This document shows positions 1 to 6,782 of a DNA stretch of 14,565 bases, piece by piece; within the stretch, counting starts at the first letter, position 1, and the number at the start of each line of letters is the position of its first letter. The notes beneath the pieces were generated by a model that was not told where the DNA came from, searched no databases, and worked only from the letters and a program-made list of their open reading frames with translations. This DNA is from a bacterium (lineage in GTDB: Bacteria > Bacillota_I > Bacilli_A > RF39 > UBA660), in contig SFTR01000011.1 in NCBI GenBank assembly GCA_004560915.1, positions 1 to 14,565 on the forward strand, written 5' to 3'. Made by a program: the position numbers and the translations under genes.

Positions 1-174
1 GTAGGTGTTATACTAAATAAAACACTAGGTGAAAAAGTATATAAAGGAGATATACTAGGTACTATTTACTATAATAAAAAAGTAGATGATATGGATAAAC
101 TACTAGCAGACTCATTCAAAATAGAAAAGAAAAAGAAAAGACCAAAGAAAATAATAATAAAAACTATAAAATAA
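1..174 (+). CDS. pdp: Pyrimidine-nucleoside phosphorylase, C-terminal fragment
   Basis: The last 57 residues of a gene that begins before the window, ending in TAA at 172-174. The family cleaves uridine or thymidine with phosphate to the base and (deoxy)ribose-1-phosphate in cytosolic nucleoside salvage. The fragment opens with GVILNKTLGEKVYKGDILGT, then IYYNKKVDDMDKLL. This fits the C-terminal alpha/beta (biotinyl-like) domain of PyNP/DeoA proteins, where a G-I-V-L-x-K-K-V-G-D-x-V-x-K-G-x-x-L pattern is typical, followed by a helix. It ends in a Lys-rich tail (KKKKRPKK). The catalytic domain is outside the window, so uridine versus thymidine preference cannot be judged. The gene downstream starts 45 bp after this stop with no clear promoter or ribosome binding site. 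The identification rests on pattern recognition of a short piece. Confidence 0.65.
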   Translation, partial: VGVILNKTLGEKVYKGDILGTIYYNKKVDDMDKLLADSFKIEKKKKRPKKIIIKTIK

Positions 175-218
175 ATTCCAAAGTGAATTTATTTTTTTAT
201 ATTGTAAATACTATTAAT

Positions 219-929
219 ATGAAAAAAATAATATTAAGTATACTCTTGTTATTACCAATGAGTATAAATGCTATAGAAAGAATAAAAATTAATAATGAAG
301 ACTTATCTCCTATATTTGATAACAATATAAAAGTTTATAACTATTTTACAGATAAAGAACAAATCAAAATAGAGGTTACTTCATCAAAAGATGAGATTGT
401 TAGTGGACACGGAATATTTACACTAGATAAAGATGAAGAATCTTTTATAGTGACTTCTAATAAATATGGAGACTTTAAAATAAATATATTTAAAAATTAT
501 AAAAATAATACTGATATTAGTGAAATACTAAATATAGATATAAAAGGATATAATCTTAATTTCAATAAAGAAATACACGAATATAATTTAAATATACTTG
601 ATGAAGAAAAACTAGATATTAACTATGAACTATCTAATGACTCATCTAAAGTTAATATAAGTGGTAATGGTAACTTTAATGAAACTAAAAATGAAATAAA
701 GATAATTCTTGATGATAAAGAAGAATACACAATAAATGTATTTAAATCAGAACCTGTATCTAAAGTAGAGAAGGTTAATACTGAAGTTAAACCTATGAGT
801 TACATAAAAAAAGAAATAGTAAAATTTATAATAATTACTATTTCTTGTACTTTAATATTCTTATTTTATAGATTAATATTTATTTCTAAATTTACTTTGA
901 ATGTTTTACCAAATACTCTTCATAAGTAA
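219..929 (+). CDS. Secreted, membrane-anchored protein with two cadherin-like beta-sandwich modules
   Basis: I cannot assign a function. From the ATG at 219 the protein has 236 residues. It has a signal peptide (MKKIILSILLLLPMSINA, 1-18), a first beta-strand-rich module at ~20-92 and a second at ~100-175. The second module (L-x-x-x-I-K-G-Y-x-L-x-F, then a Tyr-rich strand and TINVFK) looks like the cadherin-like beta-sandwich domains common on Firmicutes surface proteins. A short linker leads to a membrane segment at ~200-222 and a brief basic tail, so the bulk should face outside. An in-frame GTG at 183 would add 12 residues before the signal peptide. I prefer 219 because the signal sequence then begins with Met-Lys-Lys. 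Neither start has a recognisable Shine-Dalgarno sequence. Its 3' end overlaps the convergent carboxypeptidase gene by 38 bp. Confidence 0.7.
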   Translation: MKKIILSILLLLPMSINAIERIKINNEDLSPIFDNNIKVYNYFTDKEQIKIEVTSSKDEIVSGHGIFTLDKDEESFIVTSNKYGDFKINIFKNYKNNTDISEILNIDIKGYNLNFNKEIHEYNLNILDEEKLDINYELSNDSSKVNISGNGNFNETKNEIKIILDDKEEYTINVFKSEPVSKVEKVNTEVKPMSYIKKEIVKFIIITISCTLIFLFYRLIFISKFTLNVLPNTLHK

Positions 930-1887
930 CATTCTCAGTATATACTTTAGTAGCTAAATCTACTCCTAAGTATCTATAATGCCAAGGTTCATAACCATAT
1001 CCTGTTATGAATTCTTTTCCTTTAGGATATCTTTCTATAAAACCATATTTATATGAATTTGCTTTTAACCATTTATATTCTTTAGTTTGATCAAAACTTT
1101 CTTCAGTACTATTAAGGTCTACTGCTAAACCTAATTGATGTTCAGAGTACCCTGGCTTTGCTGAATATATTAATGCGTGATCCATACCATGTCTTTTAAC
1201 CGAATTATTAAATAAACCTCTTTGAGTTCTTTCAGTTCTATATCCTGATATAACAAGTAAATTAAGTCCATCAGCTCTAGCCGCATCAATCATCTTCATT
1301 AATGGTTCAGAAACAACTTTCTTAATCTTATGTCCACGAGAACTATAAGTCTTACTCAATGTAACTAAATCTTTAGCTTCATAATTACTAGGTAATTTAT
1401 GATATTTATTTACTAAAGCGTCTACTTCATCATAATTAGTTATCTCATCCATCTCAGTATAGAACTCTATATCAAGACCAATCTCTACATATATAACAAC
1501 ATTATCAGTATCATACTCTTTATGTTTATCATAGTATTTTTGATATCTACTAGTTTTTTCAACTTTATAATAAGGACTAGCTATAAATTTAGTAATATCT
1601 TCATACTTTTCAGTTAATAAATATTTTTTAACATCAACATTACTAATCTTAGTAGATATTGTCTCTATATCTTTAATGTCATATCCAAGAGCCAATAACT
1701 CTTCTTTGTAAACATATTCTTCTTTATTTATTTCTTTACCCCCACTAGTATCTTTATCATTATCTGGATTATTTATATCTCTAACACATAGAAATGCACC
1801 CCATAATATAAAACCACTAATTATCAAAAATATCATTCTTTTAAGTATTAATTTAACACTTCTTTTAAGATGTCTTTTCTTAATCAT
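892..1887 (-). CDS. M15/VanY-type D-alanyl-D-alanine carboxypeptidase, membrane-anchored
   Basis: 331 residues. The family is zinc peptidases that remove the terminal D-Ala from peptidoglycan stem peptides outside the membrane. A basic N-terminus and one membrane helix (~18-34) act as a signal anchor. A Ser/Thr/Lys-rich, acidic linker and a ~100-residue spacer precede the catalytic domain at ~163-310. Zinc-site motifs are complete: SEHQLGLAVD (248-257, with H250 and D257) and EPWHYRY (300-306, with E300 and the third ligand H303). The conserved SGYRT motif is at 214-218. The start has a GTGATG-type ribosome binding site five bases upstream. A TATAAT-like -10 lies at 1912-1917. It lies beyond the PAP2 gene's terminator, so it is probably its own transcription unit although both genes point the same way. 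Together they suggest local envelope-remodelling functions. Exact substrate (D,D versus L,D) cannot be settled here. Confidence 0.9.
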   Translation of the reverse strand: MIKKRHLKRSVKLILKRMIFLIISGFILWGAFLCVRDINNPDNDKDTSGGKEINKEEYVYKEELLALGYDIKDIETISTKISNVDVKKYLLTEKYEDITKFIASPYYKVEKTSRYQKYYDKHKEYDTDNVVIYVEIGLDIEFYTEMDEITNYDEVDALVNKYHKLPSNYEAKDLVTLSKTYSSRGHKIKKVVSEPLMKMIDAARADGLNLLVISGYRTERTQRGLFNNSVKRHGMDHALIYSAKPGYSEHQLGLAVDLNSTEESFDQTKEYKWLKANSYKYGFIERYPKGKEFITGYGYEPWHYRYLGVDLATKVYTENVTYEEYLVKHSK

Positions 1888-1911
1888 AACTCATCACATC
1901 CTTATAATTAT

Positions 1912-1923
1912 ATTATACTATAA
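1912..1923 (-). promoter_or_regulatory. Putative -10 element of the carboxypeptidase gene
   Basis: On the minus strand the 12-mer TTATAGTATAAT ends in a perfect TATAAT (1917-1912), about 25 bases upstream of the ATG at 1887. No good -35 box is seen at 16-18 bases. The identical 12-mer occurs upstream of the PAP2 gene, which is what makes it more than background AT-richness. Confidence 0.35.
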
Positions 1924-1961
1924 GACAAGATTTTTAAGAATATTTTCTTCATGCTTTACAT

Positions 1962-1993
1962 AAAAAAACTATTAAATTGATAATAGTTCTTTT
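1962..1993 (-). terminator. Intrinsic terminator of the PAP2 gene, overlapping its stop codon
   Basis: A perfect 8-bp inverted repeat, AACTATTA (1967-1974) and TAATAGTT (1981-1988), encloses a 6-base loop. Read on the minus strand it is followed at once by a run of seven T (1968-1962, the first two inside the stem). A-T pairs can extend the stem outward. The TAA stop of the phosphatase (1974-1972) lies inside the stem. The stem is weak in GC, but its placement is exactly right. Confidence 0.6.
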
Positions 1994-2607
1994 ACCTTCT
2001 TTTTAATTTTCTTAAGATTATTTACTATTATATATGAAACAATTGCTAAGATGTCACCACTAAGTAAATCAATAAATACATGTTGTTTAGTATATAATGT
2101 GGCAATCATTATCAATATAGATATTATAAGAGTAAGTATCTTCAAATATAATGGACACTTCTTACACTCAAACATATATAATATAAACAACATACTAACT
2201 GCACAATGTAAACTAGGAAAACAATTTTGAGCAGGAGTATCTACCCAAAATACAATTCTTGTTATTAATTCAAGTATGCTATTACCAATAACAATAGGTC
2301 TATCTACATAAGTAGGATATATTATAAATATTATATTTGCTATAACTGTACAAAACAGATATGAAATGATATATTTAGTAAAAATATTCTTATCTTTCTT
2401 ATACAAATAATATGGAATTAAGAATATTAGTAAATACCATATACAATAAGGAATAATAAACCATACATTAAATGGTATTTTACTATCTATAACACCACCA
2501 ATTAGGTTAGGATTACCTTCAAAGAATTTAGATACAAAGTAACAAAAAGACTGAAATACAATTAATGCCACAGTAAGTATTAAAGGTTTATATTCTATTT
2601 TTTTCAT
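1972..2607 (-). CDS. PAP2-superfamily integral membrane phosphatase
   Basis: 211 residues, with about six hydrophobic segments (roughly 8-27, 47-69, 78-98, 110-122, 135-147, 153-173 and 181-196, some short). The family consists of membrane lipid phosphatases and phosphotransferases that act on isoprenoid or glycerolipid phosphates at the outer face of the membrane. The C-terminal half keeps two of the three acid-phosphatase motifs: PSLH (131-134, proton-donor His) and KQHVFIDLLSG (174-184, nucleophile H176 with D180). The first motif (K-x6-R-P) is weak; Arg103-Pro104 in VDRPIVI may be its remnant. That pattern fits the PAP2_3/inositolphosphotransferase-like branch rather than BacA/PgpB. A role in undecaprenyl-phosphate or phospholipid turnover is inference. 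The start has a GTGATG ribosome binding site. The gene is divergent from the large surface protein and is closed by its own terminator. Confidence 0.82.
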   Translation of the reverse strand: MKKIEYKPLILTVALIVFQSFCYFVSKFFEGNPNLIGGVIDSKIPFNVWFIIPYCIWYLLIFLIPYYLYKKDKNIFTKYIISYLFCTVIANIIFIIYPTYVDRPIVIGNSILELITRIVFWVDTPAQNCFPSLHCAVSMLFILYMFECKKCPLYLKILTLIISILIMIATLYTKQHVFIDLLSGDILAIVSYIIVNNLKKIKKKVKELLSI

Positions 2608-2623
2608 AACACATCACAAGAAA

Positions 2624-2636
2624 ATTATACTATAAT
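2624..2636 (-). promoter_or_regulatory. Palindromic -10 element upstream of the PAP2 gene
   Basis: ATTATA-C-TATAAT is a perfect 6+1+6 palindrome 17-29 bases upstream of the phosphatase ATG. On the minus strand it supplies TATAAT at the right distance from the start. No convincing -35 accompanies it. The minus-strand 12-mer TTATAGTATAAT is shared with the carboxypeptidase promoter region. Confidence 0.35.
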
Positions 2637-2653
2637 TTTTAAACTTAATAAAG

Positions 2654-2682
2654 TTGATTTAAATATTTTTATGTTGTAATAT
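2654..2682 (+). promoter_or_regulatory. Putative promoter of the BspA-like surface gene
   Basis: TTGATT (2654-2659) and TAATAT (2677-2682) are separated by 17 bases, four to five matches each to the sigma-A consensus. They would start transcription near 2689, giving a leader of about 20 nt that carries the ribosome binding site AGGTGAT (2698-2704). The whole divergent intergenic region is only 97 bp. Confidence 0.45.
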
Positions 2683-2704
2683 ATTTATATAGAGAATAGG
2701 TGAT

Positions 2705-5221
2705 ATGATGCAAAAGATAATTGATTATTTTAAACAATATATAGGTGTAATTTCTATAGTACTAGCAGTATGTATTCTTCTTACATATAGTCTTTCATAC
2801 TTCGTTACAAATAGTGATAACCATAGAGCAGCTGAAATGTATGTAGGAGAACTTAAGTATTCAATGACTATCGAAGGGAATAGTACAAATACATTAAGTG
2901 TACCAGCAGGTGAAACTATTGTTGATATAAATGTAACTAATCAAAATGAAATAAATACATATTTCAAATTATTATATTTAAAGAATAGTAATGTAACAAT
3001 TTCATATTATGATGAAACAAAAGATACAGGTGAGGTTTATACTAAGTATTTATCTTCAGGAGAATTATTAGAAAAGGGTATTACTGGTACTTTAAAATTA
3101 AAAATAATTAATAATTCTAGTAGTGCACAAACTCTTACTTTTTCAGTAAGTGGAGGTTATAGTACTAATAAACTCACTGATGTAGATGTACCAAGTACAT
3201 ATTCTGAAATTACTACAATGGAGACTACATCTTCAAATACATATTTTTGTAAAACTGGGAATACTCTTAGTCAAGGATTAAAATATATTGACGAACAATA
3301 TACATATTCATATAAACAACAAGGCTCTTCTAATTCTGGTACTGCATTAAGTTGGGCAAATATAACAACTAATGGTTGGGGTGTACAACTTACTAATAAA
3401 GCAAGTACAAATACTGTAAATAGCAAACTATGTACTTATATAAATAATAAACCTACTATCTCCATGACATATATGTTTTCTAATAGTAAAGCATCTTCTA
3501 TAGATGTAAGTGGTTTTGATACTAGTTATGTAATTGACATGAATAACATGTTTGCAAGTTCACAGGCTACAACTATAAGCGGATTAAATAATTTTAATAC
3601 AAGTAATGTAACTAATATGCGTTATATGTTTAATACCAGTAAAGTTACTACATTAGATTTAAGTAACTTTAATACAAGTAAAGTAACAAATATGAGTAGT
3701 ATGTTTAAGCAATCAAGTGCTACTACAATAAATGTAAGTAATTTTAACACAACTAAAGTAACTGATATGCATAATATGTTTGCAAGTTCACAGGCTACAA
3801 CTATAAACGGATTAAATAATTTTAATACAAGTAATGTAACTAATATGAATAGTATGTTTTATAGTTCTAAAGCACCAGCATTAGATGTAAGTGGCTTTAA
3901 CACTGCTAAAGTAACTGATATGGGCTTTATGTTTCAAGAAAGTAAATCAACAACTTTAAACGTAAGCAAATTTAATACAAGTAATGTAACTAATATGGGT
4001 TATATGTTTAGTTCTACTCAAGTATCTACATTAGATATAAGTAGTTTTAATACAAGCAAAGTTACAAGTATGGAAGGTATGTTTTGGAATAGTAAAGTAA
4101 CTACGATAAAAGGATTAAATAAATTAAACACAAGCAAAGTAACAACTATGAAAGCAATGTTTAAAAGTACTAATTTAACTACATTAGATTTAAGTAGTTT
4201 TAATACAAGTAATGTAACCGACATGGAAGGTATGTTTAATCCTTGCACGAGTTTAACAACATTAGATTTAAGTACTTTTAATACAAGCAAAGTAACTAAT
4301 ATGTCTTATATGTTTAATGGTTCTACGAGCTTAAATACAATATATGTAAGTGATAAATTTGTGACTACAGCAGTTACATCATCAACAAGTATGTTTGGTA
4401 ATATGCCTAAATTAGTAGGTGGAAACGGAACTAAATACAATAGTTCTTATGTTAATAAAACATATGCTAGAATAGATGGTGGAACAAGTAACCCAGGATA
4501 CTTTACTGATATTGCTGATAAACCTAAAGAACCGGAATCTTTTGCTACTGATTCGTGGAAAACAATAATAAATGCAGTTAAAAATAATAATATAAGTAAA
4601 TACAATATAGGAGATACCAAGACAGTAGATATGGGAACGTATGGGACACATACACTACGTATAGCAAATACATCAACTCCAAACGAATGTTCAAGGGCAG
4701 GTTTCTCACAAACAGCATGTGGATTTGTGTTAGAGTTTGCAGATATAATAACAACACATAAAATGAATGATACTGCTACAAATGTAGGAGGATGGCCAGC
4801 AACAAGCATGAGAACATTTGTAAATAATAATATATATAATGCAATACCAAGTGAAATAAAGAATGCAATAATAGATACAACAGTAGTATCAGGACATGGA
4901 AAAAGTGATACAGAAAACTTCACATCAACAGATAAAATATATTTTTTAGCCCCAGGAGAAGTATTTACTGATTGGAATACTAATAGCATATCTTCATATG
5001 ATACAGCAAAAGATTTAACAAGAACATTAGATTATTATACAAGTATAGGAGTAACAATTAATAATAAAAGTGGAGCAATAAAGAGTGGTAAGTTTTGGTG
5101 GTTTCGCGCGGCTTATTTCTCTAGTACTGTCAGTTTCTACATTGTGAGTAGCAGTGGTAACAACAGTTTCGATTCTGCTACTGATACATACGGAGTTGCG
5201 CCAGCTTTCCGTATCGGATAG
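2705..5221 (+). CDS. BspA-like leucine-rich-repeat surface protein with C-type-lectin-like (DUF6273-like) C-terminus
   Basis: 838 residues if the first of two adjacent ATG codons is used. The second (2708) has better spacing, seven bases, from the AGG of AGGTGAT. Order of parts: cytoplasmic stub; membrane helix ~12-34 (signal anchor); beta-rich region ~45-150 resembling TasA/camelysin-type modules, starting YVGELKYSM; a linker; then about 12 BspA-type repeats at ~253-560 of the form LDLSxFNTSxVTxMxxMF, 25-26 residues each; and a globular domain ~613-838 ending FWWFR (797-801) ... GVAPAFRIG (830-838). That ending is typical of DUF6273 domains, which have a formylglycine-enzyme/C-type-lectin fold. 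There is no LPXTG, so anchoring is probably by the N-terminal helix. BspA repeats are known in adhesins of host-associated bacteria; a binding role here is inference. The 3' end has foreign-looking base composition (see variable-region entry). Confidence 0.88.
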   Translation: MMQKIIDYFKQYIGVISIVLAVCILLTYSLSYFVTNSDNHRAAEMYVGELKYSMTIEGNSTNTLSVPAGETIVDINVTNQNEINTYFKLLYLKNSNVTISYYDETKDTGEVYTKYLSSGELLEKGITGTLKLKIINNSSSAQTLTFSVSGGYSTNKLTDVDVPSTYSEITTMETTSSNTYFCKTGNTLSQGLKYIDEQYTYSYKQQGSSNSGTALSWANITTNGWGVQLTNKASTNTVNSKLCTYINNKPTISMTYMFSNSKASSIDVSGFDTSYVIDMNNMFASSQATTISGLNNFNTSNVTNMRYMFNTSKVTTLDLSNFNTSKVTNMSSMFKQSSATTINVSNFNTTKVTDMHNMFASSQATTINGLNNFNTSNVTNMNSMFYSSKAPALDVSGFNTAKVTDMGFMFQESKSTTLNVSKFNTSNVTNMGYMFSSTQVSTLDISSFNTSKVTSMEGMFWNSKVTTIKGLNKLNTSKVTTMKAMFKSTNLTTLDLSSFNTSNVTDMEGMFNPCTSLTTLDLSTFNTSKVTNMSYMFNGSTSLNTIYVSDKFVTTAVTSSTSMFGNMPKLVGGNGTKYNSSYVNKTYARIDGGTSNPGYFTDIADKPKEPESFATDSWKTIINAVKNNNISKYNIGDTKTVDMGTYGTHTLRIANTSTPNECSRAGFSQTACGFVLEFADIITTHKMNDTATNVGGWPATSMRTFVNNNIYNAIPSEIKNAIIDTTVVSGHGKSDTENFTSTDKIYFLAPGEVFTDWNTNSISSYDTAKDLTRTLDYYTSIGVTINNKSGAIKSGKFWWFRAAYFSSTVSFYIVSSSGNNSFDSATDTYGVAPAFRIG
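3461..4370 (+). repeat. Array of BspA-type (DUF285) leucine-rich repeats, 75-78 bp units
   Basis: About 12 in-frame units encode L-D/N-x-S-x-F-N-T-S-x-V-T-x-M-x-x-M-F plus a Ser/Thr-rich tail. Inside the array, 3548-3619 and 3776-3847 are two 72-bp copies that differ at one base (AGC versus AAC), exactly 228 bp (three units) apart. Other units differ far more, so this pair is a recent duplication or gene-conversion event. Confidence 0.85.
5093..5221 (+). other. Candidate diversified (DGR-type) variable region at the 3' end of the surface gene
   Basis: From the FWW codons to the stop, the composition shifts sharply. I count 58 G/C in 126 bases (5096-5221, 46%) versus 29 in the preceding 115 (25%). 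Of the 30 codons for residues 800-829, 27 end in T or C, against 11 of 30 just before. The encoded stretch runs F-R-A-A-Y-F-S-S-T-V-S-F and later S-S-S-G-N-N-S-F-D-S-A-T-D. It sits between the constant FWW and GVAPAFRI motifs, where C-type-lectin-fold targets of diversity-generating retroelements vary. AAY template codons randomised at A would give NNY codons and raised GC. The reverse transcriptase and template are not in this window, so active diversification is not shown. Confidence 0.5.
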
Positions 5222-5250
5222 AACACAAAATACAAAATAGGTAAAAGGTG

Positions 5251-5283
5251 AAAATTTTGAATTTATTAAGTTCAAAATTTTTT
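5251..5283 (+). terminator. Intrinsic terminator after the surface protein gene
   Basis: Perfect 11-bp inverted repeat, AAAATTTTGAA (5251-5261) and TTCAAAATTTT (5271-5281), with a 9-base spacer. A run of six T (5278-5283) ends the structure, partly inside the stem. It begins 30 bp after the TAG stop. If the upstream segment is a retroelement variable region, this hairpin is also where such elements often carry a homing-associated stem-loop. Confidence 0.75.
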
Positions 5284-5388
5284 ATTATATTAAAAGTTAC
5301 TTAAAAGAAAAAAATATTTTAGATAATTTAATGATAAAATTTGTTTTATTCTTCATTATTTGGACTAGTAAAATTCTCAATTTTCTTG

Positions 5389-5394
5389 TATAAT
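5389..5394 (+). promoter_or_regulatory. Putative -10 box of der
   Basis: A perfect TATAAT lies 19 bases upstream of the der ATG and 6 bases before the ribosome binding site GAGGTGA (5401-5407). No recognisable -35 is found at 16-18 bases; TTGGAC (5360-5365) is too far away. Transcription of der must start in this intergenic region because a terminator separates it from the surface gene. Confidence 0.4.
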
Positions 5395-5413
5395 GTATGC
5401 GAGGTGAAGGGGA

Positions 5414-6730
5414 ATGGCAAAACAAACAATATGTTTAGTTGGAAGACCTAATACTGGTAAAAGTACTTTATTTAATAGAATAGTTGGTAAAAAAGTAGCT
5501 ATTATTGAAGATAAACCAGGAGTAACAAGAGATAGAATTTATAGTGAAGCTTCATACAAAGAAAAACCATTTTATTTGATAGATACTGGTGGTATAGATT
5601 TAAGTGAAGGAGACTTCAACGAAGAAATTCGTATGCAAGTAGAAGTTGGTATTGAAGAAAGTGATACTATCATTTTTGTAGTAGACGCAAAAGATGGACT
5701 TACTACTAATGACTTACTTATTCGTGATATGTTAAAAAAACAAGATAAGAAAGTTATTGTTGCCATTAATAAAGTAGATAATAAAACTGGACAAGAAAAC
5801 ATATATGAATTTTATAGTTTAGGATTTGATGAATATATTCCTATTTCAGCAGAACATGGAACTGGAGTAAACGATTTATTAAAAATTGTAACTGACGGAT
5901 ATGAACCAGGATATGAAGAAGAAGATAATAACATTAAGATTGCAGTTATTGGAAGACCTAACGTAGGTAAATCTAGTTTAGTAAATGCTCTTCTAAATGA
6001 AGAAAGAGTAATCGTAAGTAATGTAGCTGGTACTACTAGAGATGCTATAGATACAAAATTCACTTATAATAAAGAAGAATATACTTTAATAGATACAGCA
6101 GGACTTCGTAAAAAAGGTAAAATATTTGAAGCAGTAGAAAAATATAGTCTTTTAAGAAGTATGAAAGCTATAGATAGAAGTGATGTATGTTTACTTGTTC
6201 TTGATGCTACAACTGGTATTGTAGAACATGATAAACATATTGCAGGTTATGCTTTAGAAGCAGGAAAACCAGTAGTAATCGTTGTTAATAAATGGGATAC
6301 AATAGAAAACAAAGATGAAAGTATGAAAGAATGGAAAAAGTCTATTAGTCATAACTTCCAATTCATGGATTATGCTAAAATAGTATTCTTAAGTGCACAA
6401 ACTAAAAAGAGAATACATACTCTTATGCCAGAAGTATTATCTTCTTATGAAAACTCAATCAAAGAAGTTAAAACAAGCATAATAAATGATATTATAAGAA
6501 ATGCTTTCATAGAAACCCCACCAGCTTCATATAAAGGTAAAAAACTAAAAGTATATTTCACACATCAATCAGGTACTAAACCACCAAGATTTGATATAGA
6601 AGTAAACTCAAAAGGACTAGTGCATTTCTCATATTATAGATACTTAGAAAATAAAATAAGAGAAAATATAGATTTTAGTGGAACGCCAATAATAATACAA
6701 TTTAAAAACAAAGGAGAGAAAGAATTATAG
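5414..6730 (+). CDS. der: Ribosome-assembly GTPase Der (EngA)
   Basis: 438 residues, the normal length for the family. Der is the essential double-GTPase that binds the large ribosomal subunit precursor and promotes its late assembly in the cytosol. First G domain: GRPNTGKS (10-17), DTGG (57-60), NKVD (119-122). After an acidic linker (YEEEDNN, ~167-173) comes the second G domain: GRPNVGKS (180-187), DTAG (227-230), NKWD (292-295). The C-terminal ~90 residues (from ~350; PASYKGKKLK, FTHQSGTKPPRF, PIIIQFKNK) form the KH-like RNA-binding domain. All GTPase motifs are intact. The start has a strong GAGGTGA ribosome binding site six bases upstream. It is a single-gene unit with its own terminator, unlike arrangements where der is followed by gpsA or hup. 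Confidence 0.98.
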   Translation: MAKQTICLVGRPNTGKSTLFNRIVGKKVAIIEDKPGVTRDRIYSEASYKEKPFYLIDTGGIDLSEGDFNEEIRMQVEVGIEESDTIIFVVDAKDGLTTNDLLIRDMLKKQDKKVIVAINKVDNKTGQENIYEFYSLGFDEYIPISAEHGTGVNDLLKIVTDGYEPGYEEEDNNIKIAVIGRPNVGKSSLVNALLNEERVIVSNVAGTTRDAIDTKFTYNKEEYTLIDTAGLRKKGKIFEAVEKYSLLRSMKAIDRSDVCLLVLDATTGIVEHDKHIAGYALEAGKPVVIVVNKWDTIENKDESMKEWKKSISHNFQFMDYAKIVFLSAQTKKRIHTLMPEVLSSYENSIKEVKTSIINDIIRNAFIETPPASYKGKKLKVYFTHQSGTKPPRFDIEVNSKGLVHFSYYRYLENKIRENIDFSGTPIIIQFKNKGEKEL

Positions 6731-6751
6731 AAATATAGTTCTTTTTCTTTT
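6715..6751 (+). terminator. Intrinsic terminator of der with GAAA tetraloop, overlapping the stop codon
   Basis: Bases 6719-6729 pair with 6734-6744 (11 bp, one G-U) around the tetraloop GAAA (6730-6733). The stem can extend to 6715/6748, about 15 bp in all. It is followed by TTCTTTT. The der stop TAG (6728-6730) sits at the tip. GNRA-type loops stabilise such hairpins. Confidence 0.75.
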
Positions 6752-6770
6752 AAAACATTATTTATTGTAG

Positions 6771-6776
6771 TATAAT
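6771..6776 (+). promoter_or_regulatory. -10 box placing transcription start at or beside the ABC exporter ATG
   Basis: A perfect TATAAT ends six bases before the ATG at 6783, so the expected start point (about 7 bases downstream of the -10) coincides with the start codon. There is no Shine-Dalgarno sequence, and an in-frame TAG at 6768-6770 excludes a longer protein. The -35 is poor (TTTTAA at 17 bases). TAGTATAAT resembles the -10 regions of the two minus-strand envelope genes. Confidence 0.5.
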
Positions 6777-6782
6777 AAACTT

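Noticed and set aside
4447..4989. 180-residue minus-strand open frame opposite the surface gene
   Set aside because: It lies fully antisense to a clear domain, has no family features, and its composition is the mirror of the sense codons.
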